From contig JFHB01000009.1 in the NCBI GenBank assembly GCA_000729835.1, positions 248,001 to 312,000 of the forward strand: 64,000 bases of DNA, read 5' to 3'. This DNA comes from Atkinsonella hypoxylon (taxonomy: Eukaryota > Ascomycota > Sordariomycetes > Hypocreales > Clavicipitaceae). Below are positions 21,921 through 34,159 of the stretch, piece after piece; within the stretch, counting starts at the first letter, position 1, and each line of letters starts with the position of its first letter. The position numbers and the translations under genes were made by a program. The notes beneath the pieces were generated by a model, which saw only the letters and a list, made by a program, of their open reading frames with translations, had not been told where the DNA came from and made no database searches.

Positions 21921-23711
21921 CTACGATGAATTGGTACCATCTCGAACCTCGATTTGCTTCTTCAAAACAGCTACCTCCTGGTCCAGTGAAACCACCTTTT
22001 CCGACAGGGATTTGATCTTGTCTTCCAGCAATCTCATATATTCCCAAACGCTCGGGTCACTTTGAGCAAACATGTTGCCACTGTCACCAGCAGCTTGGTT
22101 ACCGCTTGGTGTTCTGCCATGGGTGTATGTGCCGGAAGTTGGCCCTGCAAAACTGGGGTGTGATAATCCAGGAAGCTTCGGCCGTGCTTGAGTGCTGTGA
22201 GGGGATTGTAACTCCGAAGGTCTTCTGCCAACCTGCTGCTGCGAGAATGGTTGAGCAATGCTCGGAGATCTTGGTCTGGCCAGGTTTGTGGCATCATGGC
22301 CCGGTAAACCAGGGCTGAGAGGTTTCGGGCTCTCCGTCATACCGGCCTGAGAATACATGCCTCCGCCTGCGATTGCGCCTGGTATAGAGGAAATGCTCGT
22401 GTTGGCCGTGTGACCGCCATTCATGCTATCAGGGACACTTGATGAGCTGGTTGTGCCAAGTTGGCTCTGGCTGGGGTTGGGGGGATATAACCCGCTCGCA
22501 GCAGGTCGTGGGCCTGCTGGAGGATATGTGCGGGAATGCGCGGTATAGCTGTCTCCAGAAGCATGTTGTGCGCCCATACTGGGAAGGCTTTGACGCCTCA
22601 ATTCCTCTTCATCTGGGTTTTCATAAGCTACCCCCGACATACTCGACTCATCCCCTTCGCCCATTGTTCCATCTAATTCTTCACCATCAACAAAGCTGCC
22701 CATACTGGCACGCCGGCCAGCACAGCCCCCGGCGCCTTTGCTATGCCGGGCTAATGCATCTCCTCTGGCAAATTTTCGATCACATTTCGGGCAGATATGT
22801 GGCTTCTCACCGGTGTGAAGCTTTCCATGTCTCTTCAAGTCGTGGAGGCGGCGAAAGCGCATCTGGCATTCTGTGCATACGTAAGGCTTCTCCTGACTGT
22901 GGGTCAAGAGATGGCTCTTGAGGTTGTGGTGACGTGTAAACTCAGTGTTGCAGTAAGGACATTTGTGTTTCTTGCCTCCCTGTGCTATGGGAGAAGTGTG
23001 ACCGGGCGCGGAAAAAGGAAAGCTCATGCCACGAGTGGGAGGCTCAGCGAGATTAGCGGCAGCCTGTAGCGGTGAAGGGTACGACAATGAGCCATGTTGC
23101 TGTTTCTCATTTAGTGATAAATTTGGTTGGCCATGCATTTGATCATTCTTTGTTGAGTCCACATCCATCGACGAGATGGAGCTTTCTGTGGCGGAGGGCA
23201 GAGGAATTGCGCTCTGGTTCGTTGCGCGGCTGCTTTCCTCGTGTTCTGCGGGCCGTGCAAGGTCGCCGGCGGCCATGGAGAGTGCGGTAGCTGCTTTCGC
23301 AGCAGCGGGCTCCATGGTGGCCGTTGGTGCTACTTGCGGGACGTCAGAAGGACGGCTCATCACTTGTTCCGAGCCTGACATTAAGAACTTCAAAGCTGTA
23401 TGTGACGGGTTGGGACTGATAGAAGGCGAGCTGAACGTCCGGTCTTCGACCTGACGACGACGCTCGTCTTCCAGCGCGGCAACACCAGTGAGAGGCACGA
23501 CAGTTCGAGGGGTTGTCGCAAATGAAAGTCGTGCAACCTTCAGGGGCGAAGCCAAAGAATTGGCTAAAACAAGGCCTTGCGAGCGCGGAGAAGTGGAACG
23601 TGATCGCTTGATGGCTCTGACGATGTCGTCGGATGGGCTGGAAGGTGACAGATTCGAATGCGTAGACTGCTGTGGGTTTTCTGTTGCGATTCCTCCGGTA
23701 CCCGATGCCAT
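21921..23711 (-). CDS. C2H2 zinc-finger transcription factor (Azf1-like)
   Basis: Probable nuclear DNA-binding regulator, 596 residues in one exon with an ATG at 23711. Seen: a Ser/Pro-rich N-terminal half with basic KRSRSTSPRS patch (35-44); three adjacent zinc fingers at about 251-271 (CPYC...HLLTH), 279-299 (CTEC...HGKLH) and 307-330 (CPKC...H...C, a C2HC finger), joined by TGEKP-type linkers; a Ser/Pro/Gly-rich disordered region; and a C-terminal coiled coil (about 548-590, WEYMRLLEDKIKSLSEKV) that may dimerise it. The finger block followed by GAGGCAGRR resembles the fungal Azf1 group, but I recall that similarity and cannot verify it. Direct targets are unknown. The promoter side holds an extreme purine/pyrimidine tract at 24.4-24.5 kb. 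Confidence 0.87.
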   Translation of the reverse strand: MASGTGGIATENPQQSTHSNLSPSSPSDDIVRAIKRSRSTSPRSQGLVLANSLASPLKVARLSFATTPRTVVPLTGVAALEDERRRQVEDRTFSSPSISPNPSHTALKFLMSGSEQVMSRPSDVPQVAPTATMEPAAAKAATALSMAAGDLARPAEHEESSRATNQSAIPLPSATESSISSMDVDSTKNDQMHGQPNLSLNEKQQHGSLSYPSPLQAAANLAEPPTRGMSFPFSAPGHTSPIAQGGKKHKCPYCNTEFTRHHNLKSHLLTHSQEKPYVCTECQMRFRRLHDLKRHGKLHTGEKPHICPKCDRKFARGDALARHSKGAGGCAGRRASMGSFVDGEELDGTMGEGDESSMSGVAYENPDEEELRRQSLPSMGAQHASGDSYTAHSRTYPPAGPRPAASGLYPPNPSQSQLGTTSSSSVPDSMNGGHTANTSISSIPGAIAGGGMYSQAGMTESPKPLSPGLPGHDATNLARPRSPSIAQPFSQQQVGRRPSELQSPHSTQARPKLPGLSHPSFAGPTSGTYTHGRTPSGNQAAGDSGNMFAQSDPSVWEYMRLLEDKIKSLSEKVVSLDQEVAVLKKQIEVRDGTNSS

Positions 23712-24434
23712 AGAGAAAAAAGGGGACCTAAAGCCGTTGCAATGGACGCGCTCGCTCGTTTCTCATACACAGGACTTTTGCATGAAATCGCGATTCTGGA
23801 TCTTTCACCTCAAGGGAGCATGTTGAGGCTGCTGTCGTGGACTGAGTGTGGCTGAGAACGTGGCGAGAGCTGGTGTTGGATAGTTTTTTTCTGTCGATAC
23901 TCCGTATGCTTTGACTAACCGTTTATTGGGTAAGCAAATGTGGCAAGTAAGTGAAAGGGGAATTGTCACAGCTTACTGTACCCCAAATGCTTCCAGAGCC
24001 TGATTAGTTGGTTGATGTTTGCTGAGTTTTCCTATGATGCGAGAGCCGCGGAAGGAAGTTAACGAGGATGTAAGAAAGAGCGATGAAAGAGCGACAAGTG
24101 AGAGACTTGGCAGCAGTTGAGCAAGACTTGCTGTTGTTGAAGCCCACTGGGCCTGGGGCGCAGTAAGGTCAACCCAATCAAACCCACAAAACAGGCAAGT
24201 GGCAGGTACGGACTTGGTCAGTGAGTGGTGAGGTGCCGGCATCAGCAGAAAGGACAGTGCCCTGTTGACAAGTGCTACAGTTGGGTGGGGTGTCTGGTAT
24301 GTTGCACACTGTACACGGTACTCTCTCTGTACACTGGACAACAACTACGACAGCAACCCTATAAGGGCAGTGGCAGGGCACGAAGCGCAGCCTGCCTAAG
24401 CCTACAGCGCGTACTTCATCAATGAGACACCCCC

Positions 24435-24539
24435 GGGGGGGGGGGGGCCCAGGCAAAAAGGGAGGAGAACCGGCAAGACGGGGAAGGGCCCAAAAAAAAA
24501 AGAGAGAGAGAGAGAGAGAAGAAGAAGAAGAAGAAGAAG
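24435..24539. repeat. Poly-G and (GA)n/(GAA)n tract
   Basis: A 13-base G run (24435-24447) flanked by C runs, then an A run (24492-24500), (AG)n (about 24500-24519) and (GAA)n (about 24519-24539). It is almost all purine on the plus strand, hence polypyrimidine on the strand of the C2H2 gene, whose start is 0.7 kb away. Confidence 0.85.
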
Positions 24540-27059
24540 CACGAAAACAAGGCAGAATTGAAGCCGGGCTGGTGAGAAGGTGGGGGCGGACAGCCACAGC
24601 AACACCACCATTACAGGTCACAGCAGCGCCTCCAGAACGGCGACCTAGACGCCCGTACGCCCACAACCTCTGTATGCTAGCTATTACGCGGGTGACAGTT
24701 TAATGCGACCCTCAGCACACTCAACGCAGTCGTCAGTGTGGGCCGGATTAGTCTGTCAACACTTTTGGCTATGCACGAGCACGCGCACGCGCACGTATTT
24801 CGGTGTAGAAACATGCATAATCCGGAGCATACTTTGACCTGATAGTGTATGGCTTTGCTTGCTCTGCCCTGCTGCCCTGCTGCCCTGCCTCTACTGTTTT
24901 CTGCTTTCTCGAAGCTACGCAATGAGGGCAGAGCCAGATAGAGGTCATGATATGTTGCAAAAATTGCGACGTGGCCACGCCACACTAAATGGTCGGCCAG
25001 ACCCCCCTATATACCGTGCAACACACCCCCTAGCTCGTAAAATTTATAGCGACTCTTTTCGCGGCGAATCTAGAGCTACACTGCCAAGTTACAGTATACC
25101 TGTACTATATACCCTACACTGGAGGTGCTAGTTAACCTTGGATCACTGGCGCTTGCTGACCAAGTGGAAGTGCCTACTGTAACTAGTCTGATTAGGTGGT
25201 GCCTGACCATCGATCAACAGAAAGAAGCACGGCAGCAAGGCTATTTATTATCTAGGTATGCACGGAAGGCACCTGAACGACCGGGTCATGGTTGAGCTTT
25301 CACACTTGCGTCTGAGGCGACCATCCCGACCCTCGTTCCTCATGTCTTCCTCTTGGGTCCGCTGCATGCTGTCCTACCAACAAGTTCAATGGCCCTTCCG
25401 GTGCAAGTCTGCATGTCTGACCCTTCAAAAATTGGTAATTTGGATCGTGTAATACTCCGTAGTCCCGGAACACTTGATCCCCGCTCCAATCAGCTTCATC
25501 GCCGCCATAACACTTGTTGCTTGGCTTGCCCTACTGCCCTAACTACACCCACTGTAGGACTAGGTCAAGAACGGGGTTCGACGTCGGGTGTCGTCGGGTT
25601 TCTAGCGCTGTAACACCAGTGGACAGCAAAGCCTGCTCCCCTGATCATCGACTAAGCTCAGTCATGTTGTTATCTAGCGTTTGATGCCGTTCCCCAAAAC
25701 GTTGGCCCAAGTACTTAGCTAGTACTTAGGTCGGTCTGTCCTTGGTACACTTTACTACCGTAAGCAATGATTGGCTGTGTCTTTGCTACTGCACATCTCG
25801 CTGGTTACTTAATTGGTGACATCGGCGGTTGGTGATTTCAACTTGTCATTACGGACTGAGGACGGCAGTGAATTTAGTTGTGTGTACATACAAAATACCT
25901 GCTAGGCCATGATGCTTGATTCTAGGATAAATCCTGTCAAGACCTTCGTAATGCCCATTGAGAAGCTTTATTCACAACGCAGTTGACACTATTCGTGGGT
26001 TCACATACAAGCGACATTCCCTAATCCCCATTTCCAAAGCAAGAACCAAGAAGCAAGGCACGACTCACACGACTTAGGTGCCATGAGGCTCACCCATCTG
26101 AGTCTCTGATGACGAAAGCCAACTCAACGAGAGTATACTCTACGATCAAGCCGTTGTCTTTACCACTCGACCCAATCACCGCCAGTCCGCCCTTGTCATC
26201 AATAATCAACCGGCCACTTTCCTTGACACAGCCCTCTCGTTCATGCTTTGGTGCTTGCTTGGCCGGGGGCCAGCCAGCCAGGTTGCCAGGCGAATAGCAC
26301 CGTTATAAGTCCTGGTCCAAAAACGCCACGTTCAGGTCAGTTTTGCGCCAGCCACTTTCGACCTGATGAAGGGAGCCAGCCACACCGACGGAGTAACTAA
26401 TCATGCAGCAAATAATTTTGTTCGACCACGCAGTTTTACGTATTGGTAGATACCTAGGTATCATGCCAAACGTCTCAATGTAAAAGCTACCTGAAGCGTC
26501 TTGCTCAAGATGATAAGGCCCTTCGGCATCAATCGCGACTTTCGTCAATCAAGGTCTTCGTTAGCCACAGCTTCTAGCAATCGGGACATTTTTCAGTCAT
26601 GGCTACGACCTCCCTCGCAATCCTTGTTCAATTTCTTTGTTGCTATCCCACTTAAATGGCTCCAACTTTGTGACTCATGGCCCAATCAAAGAGCGACGGG
26701 AGACGGTACTTCCGATCACATTGAATTTACACTATAAGACAGGTACTGGCAAAAACCTGAGGCTACGAAGAGGTACGTCATCGGACTCACAGTCATATTG
26801 GCTACCCAAGGTCTCTCAAGGTCTCGTGGCCGGTCCCAGGCGACGTGGTGCGTCGATACGAAGTTGCCATTTGAGCCTTAATAAACAGATGAAAGGGAGG
26901 ACAAGCATGAACATCATTGTGTTTACATGTGCGATGAGTGGTCTTATATAAGAGAAAACCTGGTTTTTTGTGTTGCGGATCAAGAGTACATCAACATGCA
27001 ATGCAACAACTAGGCCTACACCTAAAAGGAAGTCGTCGTACCTCCACATATACAAAGAG

Positions 27060-27567
27060 CTGTAATTTATTAGCTTCAGAAGGTTGCGAGGTAGTCTAAA
27101 TGTTTTAAATAATTAAGGACAGCTTCGCAGGCAACTATAACACACTGCTTTCATAATATCCTTCGTTATAGGAGAATCCCTGTAATTTATTAGTACTCGC
27201 GTAGCAATATAAGCTTATTAGCTTCTTAAGGGCTTTGGTATTGTTCCAGGCACTATTAAGGGGTTTTCACCCCAAAAAAGGGTTCATAAAACGTCACATA
27301 ACTGTACTAGAATCGCGTTTTACGGCCGGTAATATTGTCTTAGATAGTTTATCCTGATACGCTTCCTTCTATACTGGATATGTACCTAAATTTACTGGTA
27401 ATTATAGTACTAAAATAAGTGCCTTGGCAAGTTAGAAGTACTGAGTATATAGCACCAAGCCAGCTGTCTACATAGCTAGCGGCATAGCAGCTACAATAGA
27501 CAACCTCAATATTAAAATAAAGTGTACATTTTCACGTTCTATATTGTCTGAAGCTAATAAAGTACTT
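27060..27567. mobile_element. AT-rich repeat relic with short inverted ends
   Basis: A 15-bp perfect inverted repeat, TTTATTAGCTTCAGA at 27066-27080 and its complement at 27547-27561, bounds about 500 bp of AT-rich DNA. CTGTAATTTATTAG recurs as a direct repeat at 27060-27073 and 27180-27193, and TTATTAGCTTC again at 27215-27225. No coding capacity survives. It may be a degraded non-autonomous transposon; a chance AT-rich palindrome is the alternative. Confidence 0.3.
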
Positions 27568-27935
27568 TTATGTGAACTCGTACGTGGAGGTACAACTTTC
27601 GCCTTGGACCTGTTCACGTACTCAGGTCACTTCGGAATCTTTGAGTTGTAAAATTTGCGAGAACTGCACCAAGCACTCGTGAATAAGGATTCGGCTCAGC
27701 CACAAACCCTTACGCTATCTTGCTATAACGTCTGTATTTGCATCTCCTAGCTAAATTCGTTACTTCAATAGTATAATTACGCATTTATCGACTGTATCTT
27801 CGCTTTATTATCCGATTCCTATTTCACCGACCGGGCTATCTGAACAACGTTGAAAATGAGCGATTAGTCAGAAGACAACTGAGTTTGGCATTTGCTCCAA
27901 GGCTCCCATCTTGTCTGCACCGCTACGTACTTAGG

Positions 27936-27972
<37 letters not shown>
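27936..27972. repeat. (TA)n(TG)n microsatellite
   Basis: About eight TA units run directly into about ten TG units, inside the gene desert. A simple slippage-type repeat. Confidence 0.9.
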
Positions 27973-30100
27973 TTGTGTATTAGATGTGTTATGCCTAAGG
28001 TCTACATGGTTGTCATGTGTGGGGAAAAAATACTCTTAGACTATGGTAACAGGGAGTTTGGGCAGTGCCTTTTCCGTTTACGTACGGGCTAATCGGTGGG
28101 TGCCCTTTATATGCGAGTATTCATTCTCACGGTTCCATGGCTGACTTCTGAAATAGCGGTACGGTTCAGTTTGCGATATTATTGTACAGAAAATATATGG
28201 TGCTATCACAGATAATATCTCAGAATTGTAACAACGGCAACTAATATTTTTAATACCAATTTTTTACTCCATTGAAACCAAGCAATCGTAATTGGGGAGG
28301 CCTTAGCTGAATGCAGACATTTGCTGCACTCTAACCCACGAGCAGTCCTCTAGCACTTGACTGCTTGTTCCCAAATCAATATGAAGATTAATTATGTTGG
28401 AAATTGCCATCTATTCAGTCACAGAGGCAATGTGTTTTGACCGTTATATTACCATATATGTATGATATATGGTTCTCACATTATCACACGTCGCACTTGC
28501 AGGGCCTTTACAATTTTTAGTGGTGTCTGTCGCAATCCATCGCTTTGTTGCTCTGAAAAGACCAACGCTAAAAAAAAAGACCCTTGTCGATGATTCATGC
28601 TTGCCCTCGTGGTCAGCTCCTGGGTATGGAATTGTGTAAGCATGTAAGAGTGATGATGATCTAGCTGCTCTGTCAGTAGGGAACCATTCTTTTCTATACA
28701 TCTATATCTATAACAGGAAATAAGGAAACTCTAAGAGTTCAAAGAGATCAAGGAGGTCACAAAGCAACAAAGTACACGAAGTTGCTATTGTAGGGTACAT
28801 ACATACCCTGGTATCTGACGACTCTGTTGTACAATGGATACGAAATCATGAAGTGCAAGAAAAGTTTAGCGGAGGCACTGGCCTTGAACACGATGCTAGC
28901 CAAATTTGTGCAAGTGAGTTATAATCCTCAAAAATTCAGCACGGACCAACCTTGAGTGCAAATTAGCAATCTTTCTTATAGTATGAAAACAACCGATGGT
29001 AGAAAATTGAGTGATCCTATATTGACTAAATATCCGCAATCTCAAGTAGATTCTGCAGTCCGCACCCAGGCTCGTACTTGACGCAGAGAAAATCGCCGCT
29101 CGATGCCACAACATAATGAAATCAGCTCGCATATGAGGCTTCAGGACGCTCAAAAATGGGACTAAATCACCTTCCAAAGAGGCCTGTGTACCTTCTGGTG
29201 GTACTGACATTCCCAGCAACATAATATCGGCACATCAAAATTAGTGGGAAGCATATGTTTATGAATGGCCCGGCATGACAGGTCTCGTGAACCTACGATT
29301 TTGGTTCCGTGCTGAAGAAGTGAACATACGATGCTTGGATGAGGTTGCACTGGAGAAACAGGCATGATCGAACGAGAGAAGCTCAAAATTAACGTGATTT
29401 TATATCCAATTTGTTGTCTTGTGATGGCAACATGCGACGACTCAGGTAGCTTATACAGTTGCGAGTGTTACCAGTAGACATTGGACACGCAACTCACTTC
29501 CTCCATAATCGAGCCGCAATTAATGGAATAATCAAAGAGACATGGACAGACATGGTTAGACATGGATTAACAATTGTTATATGAGTGGTAAATTCAATTA
29601 CGGACTACCTAGAAGAGAATATCATAGGACTTCACGATCCGTCATCTGCCCTGCCCGTCTTGCGACATGCGATACAAGACTGGTGGAGTGAGGTTTTTAT
29701 TTTGCGCATGTCAGATCGGCGAATACTACCGGGCCACCTTCACTCTGTGTGACACAGCAGTGGGCCACCAAGTGTTAATGAAATGGCAATGGCCGCATCC
29801 AATCAATCTCAGAGGACATATAGGCAGTAAAGGATATATCGAGGTGTACCTGCGCTAGAATGACGATGGAGGGTTCTGATCGATGCCTGGTGCGACAATA
29901 CTAGCAAGACAAGCGGATAAAAGAACTTGCAAACCTACCAGGTAGGTGCCTGGAGTACCTAGTCAGTGTCTCCAGGGACTGTGTTGGCGCGCGATTAGGT
30001 GCCTCGGTAGGTAGGCACGTAGGCTTTTCAAGCACATTAGGTTTATCGTCTGGAGCAATTGCGCAAACATCGTGGCATCCAAGACATACAGTGCCTCCAG

Positions 30101-30443
30101 GTAATTCCGAGCAATGGCCTGATACACTTTTTACACAACAATAAGTTATTAACTTTCTTAGTAAGTATAAGTAAGTATATACTATAATTATACCCTAAGA
30201 TAGATAATTTACAAATAAATAAGTGTAATTCCTTAACAGAATTTTACCTATTTAGCTAAATGCTGGAAGATCTCTATAGAATAAAGAGTAGAAAGCCTAA
30301 AAAAGTTCTGCATTATATCCTTTATAATGATTTCCCTCAGGCTAAAGTTACAGTATATACTTACTAAGAAAGTTTTCAATATATCGTTACTTAAAAAGTG
30401 TGTTGTTTTAGCATATATCAATCAGGTCATTGCTCGGAATTAC
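30101..30443. mobile_element. MITE with TA target duplication (Tc1/mariner-like)
   Basis: Inverted ends ATTCCGAGCAATGGCCTGAT (left) and ATTCCGAGCAATGACCTGAT (right, read inward) differ at one base, and each is flanked by TA (30102-30103 and 30441-30442), the target duplication of Tc1/mariner elements. Further inward, AACTTTCTTAGTAAGTATA is shared by both arms, so the inverted arms extend imperfectly to roughly 100 bp. The interior is very AT-rich, with no open frame. About 340 bp, non-coding: a non-autonomous miniature element that would need a transposase from elsewhere. Confidence 0.8.
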
Positions 30444-31046
30444 TTATGAAGCACTATACGCAAGCCCCATTAGTCTTAGGAGGCACTAGCAACAAACCAA
30501 CCAGCATCCTCAGAAGCAAGGGCTTCTAATTTTGGCATTTCGAGCTGGAATGACGACCATGGCCTGGTATATGTGTTGTGAATTCATCAATCCCCATTTG
30601 ATGTTCACATGGGGAATGCACACACAGTTACTGGCGCGGCCTATTGGTTGGAAGAACGCGCTCAAAATGGCTAATCTCAGGTACCCGAGCGCTAAGGTCA
30701 GATAGAGATGCCTTGAGGCGTGTGAAAAGACAATTCCCGTCGCCGAGGCTAATACACAATAATAACATGCCACTAGTGGGGCCTGAGGCAGCTCCGCTTC
30801 TTTGCGTCAACCTAAGAGATGCTCCGACCGAAGTTGATTGGTCTGTGAGAGTAATACGTAAATAATTACCTAGTTATGCAACAAATGTCTATATATCTTG
30901 CGCTATATCTTGCACGCACATAACTACTCACTCCCATAATAGAAAGTGTCTTGCTTACGTCAACTTATACAAGACGCTCCAGCCTTTCATGCCACCCGAT
31001 CAAAAGCAAGTAAAACTGGAACAACTCTCACTGTCTGTCCCCTCTT

Positions 31047-31078
31047 GCCGTTCTGCCGTTCTGCCGTTCTGCCGTTCT
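31047..31078. repeat. Four tandem copies of GCCGTTCT
   Basis: Four perfect 8-bp units in a row, unlike the neighbouring sequence. Confidence 0.9.
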
Positions 31079-32727
31079 AAAAATTAGATTACGCAACGTT
31101 CAGCTGCCAACGGAGGTTCTGGTGCCGTACATCCGCCTCAATGTGATATAAGGGAGCATCCTGCCACGCAAACAATGCTTCAATCACCGAAAGTCTATGC
31201 TGGAAAGAGAGTCGACCCTTTCTTAAGTTGTGTTTGTGTTTGTGTTTGTAGGCCGCGGGCGACCCGACCATCAACAAGCAGCTTGATTGGCAGCCATGCT
31301 CGGTTAGCGGCACAAGCCATCACCCCATGTCCCTGGAAGTAATTATCTTCCTGGTGCCACCGACAAGGTTGCTGCCCAATCATATCTTCGGAATAGAAGA
31401 CATATCATACCCCACACTAGTACACCAATATAGTAATATACTATGATCCATGCACAAAATATTACCGGCGCGAATTACAAAGAGCTACATCACACGGCTC
31501 ACAAACCCACCGACCTCAAGGGGCGAAAGGGGCCAAAGGGGACTCCTTGCGTTGATTTGCGTACTGAAGGTCACTGGTCACTCGAGGTAAACCCGCTGAG
31601 CCACCAAGGAAGGAGGGGCCAGTACGGAAATATAGCGAGCTATACGGAATACGGAGTAGCTGGGGTCGCAGAACCCATACCTGCTTCGATACTACAAGGT
31701 ACCTATTCCGTAGCTAGGTAGGTAGGTACTTTATTGGTGTGAGGCTCCCACACAAAAAGAAGTACCTCTTGTTTCTCTTAGCCCTGATTGGCCCAACTGG
31801 CTAATTGTGACCCAGTTGGCGCCTTGCTGCAATCAAAAGGGATGGAGCGAGTCTTGGCGAAGCGGGAAAAAAAAATCCGTACTGGACGAATGACCCCCGG
31901 ACACCAGCTCGGGCAAAGATCCATGTCCTTCCGGTCAGCTACAGCTACAGCTCCAGTCTCGATGGTATTAGAACGACGGCTCAAGCTTCGTAGCGGGTCG
32001 CAACAACAGTCCGCTTGCGCGCGTGGAATCCAAAGAGTACCTATGGCCCGGCTCAGGACCTAGATAGTGCGTGTTGATTTGCGCGCGCGCATGCCAGACA
32101 TGTATTGCGAAGGACAATGGCACGTAATAAGAGCGGGTTGGCGTGTCAGAGGATCAGGTAAGTGTGCAGTCGCGATCCGATGTCCCTTTTCCCACCCCCC
32201 GTTTAGAAATGTGATGCCGGACGCAGAGTAATTTCCCAGGTTTCCGTCCGCTCCATTGGTCTCCTCCCCCCTTCTTGGGCACGGCGGCCCCATGTCCCCC
32301 CGGGGCGGTCTGAAATAATCCTCACCATCATCACTATTACTCTTGCTTCTGCCTGCTTCGTCCCCCTTCGTATTGGCGTTATTCTTTAACTCTATTCTGA
32401 TCCGTCCTTTCCAACAGAGAGTCTCGGCCCTCTACCACGCTCCTTAGTCCGGGTCAATCTTTCACCACGCTCCTTTACTTCAATCTTCGTTTGACACGGG
32501 TCTCACGACATTTCAAACATTCATAAGCTAAATTGGTGCGTCTCATTAATGACAGAGATAGTCTTTCCCAATCCCATCTGGATGTACGGGGGCAATTGAT
32601 TTCCAGCGTCGAATTCCCAGTCGAATATGTCCATCTATAACATCTATAATAGCCCCCCAACCCGCGATATCAAGTGACTGACCGCGCTGTAGAGATAAGT
32701 ACAAAACGACGTCCGACGACATTCGAG

Positions 32728-34159
32728 ATGAAGAACCTTATCCAGTTTGCCATCACGGCCACCCTAGCTGTTGGCGCCGCCGCCAACTCACACCGGCACT
32801 TGCATCGCCATGCGAAGAGGCAAGGACCTTCCAAGGTCGAGAATAGCGGCCCTGATGTCAATGGGTATAAAGTTGAGCCAGTGAAGATTGTTGAGGCAGT
32901 GGAGTACGTTTTCAAGCTCGATAAGAACATTGTGCCCAACGCGCAAGCGTTAGCTGGCTTGAAGGATGGCAAATACGTCGTTGTGGACCAAACAACTCCC
33001 GTTTACACGCCGCCGCCGCCGCCGCCACCTCCCAACCCTACTACGACCAGCAGCAGCTCGAGCACCTCAAGCAGCTCAGCCAGTACAACCAGTACAACCA
33101 CTTCCAGCAGCTCGACCACTCCAATCAGCTCGACCAGCTCGAAGAACCTCGGCGCCCTATTTATCGAAAAGTCGTCGAGTTCTTCTTCACAGGCTCCTGC
33201 GACTCCCCCTTCAACTCCTTCATCCCCGAAGAGCACGCCAGCTTCGAAGTCTAGCGGCTCCAGCAGTGGCGTTGGTCTCGATCGCGAGTTTCCCAGTGGC
33301 AAGATCCGGTGCTCCGACTTTCCACAGGAGTATGGCGCTATACCCCTCAACTGGCTCAACTTGGGCGGATATTCTGGCCTCCAGTTTGTCCCGGACTTCT
33401 CCCTGATCTCCTCTCTCAACATCGCGGCCATCATCACAGGCGTGGCTGGCCAGGAGTGCTCTCCTGGTTGCATGTGCTCCTACTCGTGCCCGGTTGGATA
33501 TCAGAAGACCCAGTGGCCTAAGGCCCAGGGAGCAACTAAACAATCCGTTGGTGGACTCTATTGCAATTCTAACGGCTACCTCGAACTCACGCGTGAGAGC
33601 TCTCCTACACTCTGTGAGCGTGGTGCTGGCGGAGTGAGCGTTCGGAACGACCTCGATGAAGTTGTGTCTGCTTGCCGTACCGACTATCCAGGAACCGAGA
33701 ACATGGTCGTTCCAGCTGTCGCCCAGCCTGGTGAGACAATCCCATTGACCAACCCTGAACAGGACGACTACATATGGGATGGAAAACCCACTTCTGCCCA
33801 GTACTACCTCAACAAGAAAGGCCTCAGCCCCTCCGAGTGCTGCCTATGGACATGCCCCAATGATCCTTTTGGCTGTGGTAATTGGGCCCCTGTCGTTCTC
33901 GGTGTAGGACAAGCAGCAGATGGCACTACCTTTATCTCCATTTTCGAGAACTCTCCCACTAGCACAGCCCAATTGGACTTCAACGTTGAAATTACTGGCG
34001 ATGTGACGACCAAGTGCGCTTTCAAGAATGGAAACTGGATCGGAGGTAGTAGTGGTTGCACGGTAAGATGGACTCGACAAATCATTGACAACGCAGGCAC
34101 TGACAGTTGAATAGACCAGCATGCAGAAGGGTGGCAACGCCATTGTCCGCTACTTCTAA
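32728..34159 (+). CDS. SUN-family cell-wall protein (GH132 type)
   Basis: Secreted wall protein of the Sun4/Sim1/Uth1 family, linked to septation and beta-glucan remodelling. Two exons, 32728-34062 and 34115-34159, give 459 residues; the 45-nt last exon supplies the conserved tail TSMQKGGNAIVRYF. Seen: signal peptide (about 1-19, LIQFAITATLAVGAAA), His-rich segment ending in a Kex2-like KR, a short ordered block (VEPVKIVEAVEYVF), an eight-proline run then a long Ser/Thr-rich linker (about 100-195), and the Cys-rich SUN domain (about 200-459; GYSGLQFVPDFS, GGLYCNSNGYLELTRES, SECCLWTCPNDPFGCGNWAP). The linker is a likely O-mannosylation region. Start at 32728 is the first ATG before the signal peptide. 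Confidence 0.94.

Larger units (their letters stand above)
23712..32727. other. Nine-kilobase gene desert
   Basis: Between the C2H2 factor and the SUN gene no open frame has both a credible ATG and recognisable protein features. The stretch carries a TA-flanked MITE (30101-30443), an AT-rich repeat relic (27060-27567), microsatellites, TACTCCGTA and AGGTACCT motifs, and AT-rich blocks at about 27.1-28.5 and 30.1-30.45 kb. It could hold long 5' regulatory sequence for either flanking gene, non-coding RNA or decayed transposons; none can be shown from sequence alone. Confidence 0.55.

Noticed and set aside
22439..22921. 160-codon frame antisense to the zinc-finger gene
   Set aside because: Shadow of the Ser/Pro-rich coding strand.
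24178..24703. Long frames over the GA-rich tract on both strands
   Set aside because: Open only because the simple repeat lacks stop codons.
33003..33473. 156-codon frame antisense to the SUN gene
   Set aside because: Created by the poly-proline and Ser/Thr repeats; poly-Gly and poly-Val artefact.
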